Assembly: GCF_000721105.1 (NCBI RefSeq)
Contig: NZ_JOEV01000061.1
Coordinates: forward strand, 1-35,605
From: Streptomyces cellulosae
GTDB taxonomy: Bacteria > Actinomycetota > Actinomycetes > Streptomycetales > Streptomycetaceae
DNA: 35,605 bases
Direction of reading: 5' to 3'
Position 1 is the stretch's first letter; each line of letters starts with the position of its first letter. The notes beneath the pieces were generated by a model. That model saw only the letters and a list, made by a program, of their open reading frames with translations, ran no database searches and was not told the DNA's origin. Of the stretch, positions 31,000 through 35,605 are shown piece after piece. The position numbers and the translations under genes are program-made.

Positions 31000-32124
31000 A
31001 TGACCCCTGACGTCACGATCATCGGCGCCGGCCTCGGCGGACTCACGCTCGCCCGCGTCCTGCGCGTCCACGGCATCCAGGCGACCGTCTACGAGACGGA
31101 GCCATCGCCGACGGCACGCGAGCAGGGCGGGATGCTCGACATCCACGAGCGCGACGGCCAGGCGGCTCTCCGGGCGGCAGGCCTGATCGACGAGTTCCGC
31201 GCCCTCGTCCTGGAGGGCCGCGAAGCGACCCGGGTCCTCGACCGGGACGGGACCGTACTGCTCGACATGCCCGACGACGGCACGGGCGGACGCCCCGAGG
31301 TGCAGCGCGGCGAGCTGCGGCGGATCCTGCTCGACTCACTGCCCGTCGACACCGTCCGGTGGGGTCACAAGGTCACCGGCGTCCGTGCCCTCGGCGGCAG
31401 TCGCCACGAGGTGGCCTTCGCCGACGGAACCACCGTCGTCGCGAACCTGCTGGTCGGCGCGGACGGCGCATGGTCCCGGGTCCGGCCGCTGCTCTCCGAC
31501 GCCACACCCGAGTACATCGGCACGTCACTCATCGAGACCTACCTCTTCGACGCCGACACCCGGCACCCGGCCGGCGCGAAAACGGTCGGCGGCGGGGCGA
31601 TGTCCGCGCTCGCGCCGGGAAAGGGGATCCTCGCTCACCGGGAGAGCGGCGGGACCGTCCACACCTATGTGGCGCTCTCCAAACCGCAGGACTGGTTCAC
31701 CGGTATCGACTTCACCGACCCGGCCACGGCCACCAAGCGGATCGTGCAGGAGTTCGACGGCTGGGCGCCGGAACTCACCGCACTGATCACCGACGGTGAG
31801 ACCGCACCGGTCCTGCGCACCCTCAACGCTCTGCCGCCCGGACACCGGTGGGACCGGGTGCCGGGGGTGACCCTGCTCGGCGACGCCGCCCACCTCACGC
31901 CCCCCTCCGGCGAAGGCGCCAACCTCGCCATGTACGACGGCGCCGAACTCGGCAAGGCCATCGCCGAGCACCCCGAGGACGTCGAGGCGGCGCTCACCGC
32001 ATACGAGCAGGCGCTGTTCCCCCGCAGTGCCGCAGCCGCCACCGAAGCCGCCCGTATCCAGGACATCTGCTTCGGCGACAACGCCCCCCACAGCCTGATC
32101 GACATGTTCACCGGACACGCGTAA
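31000..32124 (+). CDS. TetX-like FAD-dependent monooxygenase
   Basis: A 374-residue group A flavin monooxygenase. The FAD motif VTIIGAGLGGLTLARVLRVH is at residues 5-24, followed by the conserved Arg segment (REQGGMLDIHERDGQAALRA). The DG motif is LLVGADGAWSRVRPLL, and the GD motif VTLLGDAAHLTPPSGEGANL is near residue 290. The N-terminal pattern EQGGMLDIH and the GEGANLAMYDGAELG segment are typical of the TetX/TetX-like group, which hydroxylates tetracyclines or other aromatic drugs. A detoxifying role is plausible given the divergent TetR repressor; the substrate is unknown. ATG at 31000, with GAGGAA 5 nt upstream. Confidence 0.9.
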   Translation: MTPDVTIIGAGLGGLTLARVLRVHGIQATVYETEPSPTAREQGGMLDIHERDGQAALRAAGLIDEFRALVLEGREATRVLDRDGTVLLDMPDDGTGGRPEVQRGELRRILLDSLPVDTVRWGHKVTGVRALGGSRHEVAFADGTTVVANLLVGADGAWSRVRPLLSDATPEYIGTSLIETYLFDADTRHPAGAKTVGGGAMSALAPGKGILAHRESGGTVHTYVALSKPQDWFTGIDFTDPATATKRIVQEFDGWAPELTALITDGETAPVLRTLNALPPGHRWDRVPGVTLLGDAAHLTPPSGEGANLAMYDGAELGKAIAEHPEDVEAALTAYEQALFPRSAAAATEAARIQDICFGDNAPHSLIDMFTGHA

Positions 32125-32179
32125 CCGCCCCACCGCGGGAACCTCTCCCCTGCGACTGTCCTGCGGTTCCGGGGCACCA

Positions 32180-32259
32180 GCACATCGCCCGGCCTGCACA
32201 TCGCCCGGCCTGCGCATCGCCCGGCCAGCACATCGCCCGGCCAGCACATCGCGCGACCA
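32180..32259. repeat. Five 16-bp tandem repeats upstream of yihY
   Basis: Units of GCACATCGCCCGGCCT/A at 32180, 32196, 32212, 32228 and 32244, with one to three differences between copies. They occupy the centre of the 204-bp spacer between the monooxygenase and the yihY-like gene. There are no spacers between copies, so it is not a CRISPR array. Confidence 0.85.
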
Positions 32260-32328
32260 GCTCAGCGGCCGACGAAGTCATCGGCCGACCAGGACATCGG
32301 TCGTCCGCAACGAGGGCAGAGTCGGATC

Positions 32329-33315
32329 ATGGACTGGCTGAAGAGACTCCCCGTCGTCGGGCCGCTGCTGGCGCGCCTGATGGCCACGCACGCGTGGCGG
32401 TCGTACGACCGACTGGACCGGGTGAAGTGGACTCGGCTGGCCGCCGCGATGACGTTCACCAGCTTCGTGGCACTGTTTCCCCTGCTCACCGTGGGCGCCA
32501 CGATCGCCGCCGCCACGCTCAGCCCGAAACAGCAGAGCACGCTGGAGGACAAGATCGCCGAGCAGGTGCCCGGCATCTCGGATCAGCTCGACATCGACGG
32601 CCTGATCCAGAACGCCGGCACCGTCGGACTCATCGCGGGCGCCGCCCTGCTGTTCACCGGGATCGGCTGGGCCGGTTCGACACGCGAGTGTCTGCGGGCG
32701 GTGTGGGAACTGCCCGACGAGGAGGAGAACCCGGTCCTGCGCAAGGCAAAGGACCTCGGCATCCTCGTCGGGCTCGGCGGCGCCGTGCTCGTCACGCTCG
32801 CCGCCTCCACCGTGTCCTCCGCCCTGATCGGCTGGATCATCGACCGGCTCGGCATCGACGAGGCCGGCTGGAGCAGCGTGCTGCTGCGGATCGTCGCCTT
32901 CGCAGTCGCCGTACTCGCGGACTTCCTGCTGCTCCTGTACGTCCTCACGTTGCTGCCCGGAGTCGAACCGGGGCGCCGTCGGCTGGTCGTGGCGGCGCTG
33001 ACCGGCGCGGTCGGCTTCGAGCTGCTGAAGCTGCTGCTGAGCGGCTATATGCAGGGCGTGGCCGGAAAGAGCATGTACGGCGCCTTCGGCGTGCCCGTCG
33101 CCCTGCTGCTGTGGATCAACTTCACGTCGAAGCTGGTCCTGTTCTGCGCCGCCTGGACGGCGACACAAAGCCGCAGCGAGACCGACGAGACCGACGAGAC
33201 CGACGAGGCGGCCAAGACCGCCGAAACCGACGAGACCGCCGAGGAGGCCGACGAGGCCGGTCTCACGGACGGGTCCGGCGGCGCACCAGGTCCGGCAGCG
33301 GCCAGCGGCGGTTGA
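32329..33315 (+). CDS. YihY/BrkB-family membrane protein
   Basis: A 328-residue inner-membrane protein of the YihY/virulence-factor BrkB family (once called RNase BN in error). There are about six membrane helices, with the family pattern TRLAAAMTFTSFVALFPLLT at the first helix, IGWAGSTRECLRAVWELP, and the final MYGAFGVPVALLLWINFTSK. The C-terminal cytoplasmic tail is an acidic Glu-Thr-Asp repeat (ETDETDET...). Function unknown. The ATG at 32329 has a weak purine-rich site. The last 53 bp overlap the end of the convergent D,D-carboxypeptidase gene, an unusual tail-to-tail overlap that puts both C-terminal tails under shared sequence constraint. Confidence 0.9.
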   Translation: MDWLKRLPVVGPLLARLMATHAWRSYDRLDRVKWTRLAAAMTFTSFVALFPLLTVGATIAAATLSPKQQSTLEDKIAEQVPGISDQLDIDGLIQNAGTVGLIAGAALLFTGIGWAGSTRECLRAVWELPDEEENPVLRKAKDLGILVGLGGAVLVTLAASTVSSALIGWIIDRLGIDEAGWSSVLLRIVAFAVAVLADFLLLLYVLTLLPGVEPGRRRLVVAALTGAVGFELLKLLLSGYMQGVAGKSMYGAFGVPVALLLWINFTSKLVLFCAAWTATQSRSETDETDETDEAAKTAETDETAEEADEAGLTDGSGGAPGPAAASGG

Positions 33316-34672
33316 CCAGGAACGCGGCGCCCGCGAGCAGGACCAGCAGCCCGCCGGTGATCGCCAGCGCGATCCCCATACCGCCGGAGCCGCCCCCGGC
33401 CGTGGCACTGGCCACCGGCTTCGACGAGCCGTCGGCCTCCACGCCCCCGCTGTCCGCGCCCCCGGCCTGCCCGGAGGTGCTCGACCCCGGCTGGGCGCTG
33501 GACCGCACGGCGCTCTTCGGGGGCACCAGCTCACCGACCGGCTGCACCTTGCCGGCCGCCTGGAAGCCCCAGTCGAAGAGCCTCGCGGTCTCCTTGTAGA
33601 CCTCGTTGCGCTCGGCCTTCTCCGGCCTCATGACCGTGACGAGCAGCACCTTGCCGCCCCGCTCGGCGACACCGGTGAAGGTGGCGCCCGCGTTGGTGGT
33701 GTTGCCGTTCTTGACGCCCGCGATGCCCTGGTAGACGGAAACGTCCGAGTCGCCGGTCAGCAGCCGGTTGGTGTTCTGGATCTCGAAGGACTCGCGGGTC
33801 GTCTTCCCCTTCTTGCCCTTCGTCCCCTTGACCTTCGTCGTCTTGCCGGGGAACTTCGCCCTGACCGTCGAGCAGTACTCGCGGAAGTCCTTCTTCTGCA
33901 GCCCTGAGCGGGCGAACAGCGTCAGGTCGTACGCGGAGGAGACCTGGCCGGGAGCGTCGTAGCCGTCCGGGCTGACCACGTACGTGTCGAGGGCCTGGAG
34001 CTCCTCGGCGTGCGCGTTCATCTCCTTGACGGTGTTGTCGATGCCGCCGTTCATCTGCGACAGCACGTGCACGGCGTCGTTGCCGGAGCGCAGGAAGACG
34101 CCGAGCCACAGGTCGTGGACCGAGTAGGTCTCGTCCTCCTTTATCCCGACCATGCTGGAGCCGGCGCCCATGCCGGCCAGATCGGAGGGGACGACCTTGT
34201 GTTTCTCGGACTTCGGGAACTTCGGCAGGACGGTGTCCGCGAACAGCATCTTCAGGGTGCTCGCCGGGGGCAGCCGCCAGTGCGCGTTGTGGGCGGCCAG
34301 CACCTCACCGGACTCCGCGTCCGAGACGATCCAGGAGCGCGCCGTCACGTCCTTCGGCAGGACCGGAACCCCGCTCGCCAGATTCACCTGGGTGCCGGCC
34401 TGCCCGAGCCGTTCGCCGCCGACGGACGACATGGTCGCCGGGGGAGTGGCCGACGGGCTTGCCGAGGGCTTTCCGGACGCGCTCGCCGACGGCTTTCCAG
34501 ACGGCGTTCCAGACGGCGTTCCAGACGGCGTTCCCGACGCCGTTCCGGACGGCTTGTCCTTCGGTGACGGGCCGGGCGCGGCCCCGGAGACGGGCGCGGT
34601 CAGCGCTAGGGACGACAGGACTGCGGTGGTGACCAGCAGGGATCGCCTGACGGTCTTCTTCGGTGCGGGCAC
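33263..34672 (-). CDS. dacA: D-alanyl-D-alanine carboxypeptidase (penicillin-binding, type 5/6-like)
   Basis: A 469-residue serine peptidase that trims pentapeptides of peptidoglycan. Signal peptide: VRRSLLVTTAVLSSLALTAP. A Ser/Gly/Thr/Pro linker follows, encoded by 12-bp repeats (34503-34538; SGTP units), then the catalytic domain with SxxK in PPASTLKML, SxN in LRSGNDAVH, and the third motif as KNG (AGVKNGNTTNAGATFTG) instead of the usual KTG. A Ser/Gly linker and a C-terminal helix (GIALAITGGLLVLLAGAAFL) with a basic tail anchor it. The start is GTG at 34672 (VPAPKKT); no good Shine-Dalgarno is visible. It overlaps the yihY-like gene at its 3' end. Confidence 0.9.
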   Translation of the reverse strand: MPAPKKTVRRSLLVTTAVLSSLALTAPVSGAAPGPSPKDKPSGTASGTPSGTPSGTPSGKPSASASGKPSASPSATPPATMSSVGGERLGQAGTQVNLASGVPVLPKDVTARSWIVSDAESGEVLAAHNAHWRLPPASTLKMLFADTVLPKFPKSEKHKVVPSDLAGMGAGSSMVGIKEDETYSVHDLWLGVFLRSGNDAVHVLSQMNGGIDNTVKEMNAHAEELQALDTYVVSPDGYDAPGQVSSAYDLTLFARSGLQKKDFREYCSTVRAKFPGKTTKVKGTKGKKGKTTRESFEIQNTNRLLTGDSDVSVYQGIAGVKNGNTTNAGATFTGVAERGGKVLLVTVMRPEKAERNEVYKETARLFDWGFQAAGKVQPVGELVPPKSAVRSSAQPGSSTSGQAGGADSGGVEADGSSKPVASATAGGGSGGMGIALAITGGLLVLLAGAAFLVNRRWPLPDLVRRRTRP

Positions 34673-34763
34673 GGTGAGGAACGTACATGGCACCGGGCGT
34701 GAAGTCCCGTTCCGCTCCCCACCCCGGGCAAAGAACCGGACACCGGGCGGAGATACTGGACGT

Positions 34764-35003
34764 ATGAAGCTCAGCCGCCCCGTCTCCTGGTTCCTGCTCG
34801 CCTTCGGGGTGTGGAGCTGGGTCATCTGGGTCACTTTCGTCAAAAACCTGATCAAGGACAGCAGCGGGCTCGCGTTCGACGACGGTCACCCGACGGCGTA
34901 CTTCTGGGTGCACCTGACGCTCGCCGTCGTCTCCTTCGTATTGGGGACGGTCGTCGGAGGCATCGGGTTGCGCGGAGTGCGCGCATTGCGTCGGACGTCA
35001 TAA
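34764..35003 (+). CDS. Small membrane protein with two helices
   Basis: A 79-residue protein: a short basic N-terminus (MKLSRPVSW), a helix (WFLLAFGVWSWVIWVTFV), a polar loop with FDDGHPTAYFW, a second helix (LTLAVVSFVLGTVVGGIGL) and an Arg-rich tail. No domain recognised. It resembles a small conserved actinobacterial protein that I recall next to D,D-carboxypeptidase genes. The ATG at 34764 has GGGCGGAGAT upstream. It may share a promoter with the gene starting at 35063. Confidence 0.8.
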   Translation: MKLSRPVSWFLLAFGVWSWVIWVTFVKNLIKDSSGLAFDDGHPTAYFWVHLTLAVVSFVLGTVVGGIGLRGVRALRRTS

Positions 35004-35062
35004 CCCGACCGCACGGCCCGCACCGACCGCTCGCCACAGCCCACAACGGGGGACACGACACC

Positions 35063-35605
35063 GTGGTCATACTCTTCGTCCTGCTCGCCCTGGCCGTTCT
35101 GGCCGTTCTGGTGGCGGCCAACTGGTACGTCTGGCGGCGCCTGTTCCGCGACACGACCCGCGGCCCGGGCCTGGCACGGCGCGCGGGTGCGGTGCTGATC
35201 GCCGGGGGATGGGTGCTCGCGATCGCGGCGGTCGTGTCCGAACGCGCCGGCGCGCCCTTCTGGCTCCAGCAGGTGCTCGCCTGGCCGGGCTTCCTGTGGA
35301 TGGCGCTGTCGATCTATCTGCTGCTGGCCGTGGTCGCCGGTGAGGTCGTACGACCGCTGCTGCGACGGTTCCTGGAACGGCGGGCCCGCGCGGGAACCGC
35401 CGTACGACAGCCGGAGCCGGTGCCGGCGGTGCGGGAGTCGGCAGAGGCGCCGCCGAAGGCGGCGGAGGCGCCGGAGCGGGTCCTTTCGTCGGGTGGCCCG
35501 GTGAGCCCGGTGGGCCCGGTGAGCCCGGTGAGCCCGGAGAATCCGGCAGCCCCCGCCGCCCCGCTCCCACCCTCCGTTCCCACCCCCACCCCCACCCCCA
35601 CCCCC
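35063..35605 (+). CDS. Membrane protein N-terminus, possibly a metallophosphoesterase (3' end beyond window)
   Basis: An open frame of 181 codons runs from the GTG at 35063 (GGGGGA 11 nt upstream) to the window edge without a stop. It encodes at least three hydrophobic helices (VILFVLLALAVLAVLVAANW, GAVLIAGGWVLAIAAVV, LAWPGFLWMALSIYLLLAVV), then a cytoplasmic or linker region rich in Pro/Ala/Glu that ends in a CCCCCA-type simple repeat (PTPTPT). The helix pattern with WYVWRRLFRDTTR and APFWLQQVLAWPGFLW resembles the N-termini of actinobacterial integral-membrane metallophosphoesterases; the catalytic domain would lie outside the window, so this is unproven. Confidence 0.7.
   Translation, partial: MVILFVLLALAVLAVLVAANWYVWRRLFRDTTRGPGLARRAGAVLIAGGWVLAIAAVVSERAGAPFWLQQVLAWPGFLWMALSIYLLLAVVAGEVVRPLLRRFLERRARAGTAVRQPEPVPAVRESAEAPPKAAEAPERVLSSGGPVSPVGPVSPVSPENPAAPAAPLPPSVPTPTPTPTP

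Noticed and set aside
32180..32259. CRISPR array
   Set aside because: The 16-bp repeats are contiguous without spacers, and no cas genes are present.

Overview
The window is from a high-GC actinomycete, almost certainly a Streptomyces. Evidence: strong third-position G/C bias, frequent GTG starts, overlapping stop/start junctions, a single rare TTA leucine codon, and a chromosome-core gene set (trpS, 2H phosphoesterase, YihY, D,D-carboxypeptidase, small membrane protein). From memory this order resembles the S. coelicolor SCO4828-SCO4850 neighbourhood; I could not check this.

Layout. (1) 106-5615: an osmoprotectant operon with a choline-dehydrogenase-like GMC flavoenzyme, then ATPase, a fused double permease and a lipoprotein receptor of a glycine-betaine type ABC importer. 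(2) 5619-9292: a PEP-mutase/isocitrate-lyase family enzyme and two AhpD-like carboxymuconolactone-decarboxylase (CMD) proteins, divergent from a MocR/PdxR regulator that is followed by a third CMD protein. (3) 9467-18761: the most interesting block. A minus-strand operon encodes a membrane-anchored ABM-domain protein, a fused PabA-PabB aminodeoxychorismate synthase, two adenylate-forming ligases, a PHBH-fold flavin monooxygenase and a PabC-like lyase. A divergent gene encodes a heme-oxygenase-like diiron (DUF3050-type) protein. It reads as a small pathway that makes p-aminobenzoate (PABA), activates it and oxidises it. No PKS or NRPS is present. The synthase carries a TTA codon, which implies bldA (developmental) control. 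I do not recognise a described product.

(4) 18792-24603: a DMT-family transporter, a small lipoprotein paired with a YgiC-like ATP-grasp enzyme, ornithine aminotransferase, and serine hydroxymethyltransferase preceded by a ZTP (pfl) riboswitch. (5) 24627-27848: an ECF sigma factor with its membrane anti-sigma-like partner and two paralogous secreted, membrane-anchored proteins ending in the same motif. The sigma gene and one of these genes have matching ECF-type promoters, so a small envelope regulon can be read from the sequence. (6) 27949-29693: trpS and a 2H phosphoesterase. (7) 29694-32124: an apparently inserted or rearranged patch with a decayed HAD hydrolase, then a TetR repressor divergent from a TetX-like flavin monooxygenase, with three copies of one palindromic operator between them. 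(8) 32329-35605: YihY membrane protein, D-alanyl-D-alanine carboxypeptidase, a small membrane protein and the start of a membrane protein that runs off the window.

Short tandem repeats of 12-43 bp recur in spacers and low-complexity coding linkers throughout. I saw no tRNA, rRNA, insertion sequence or CRISPR array.
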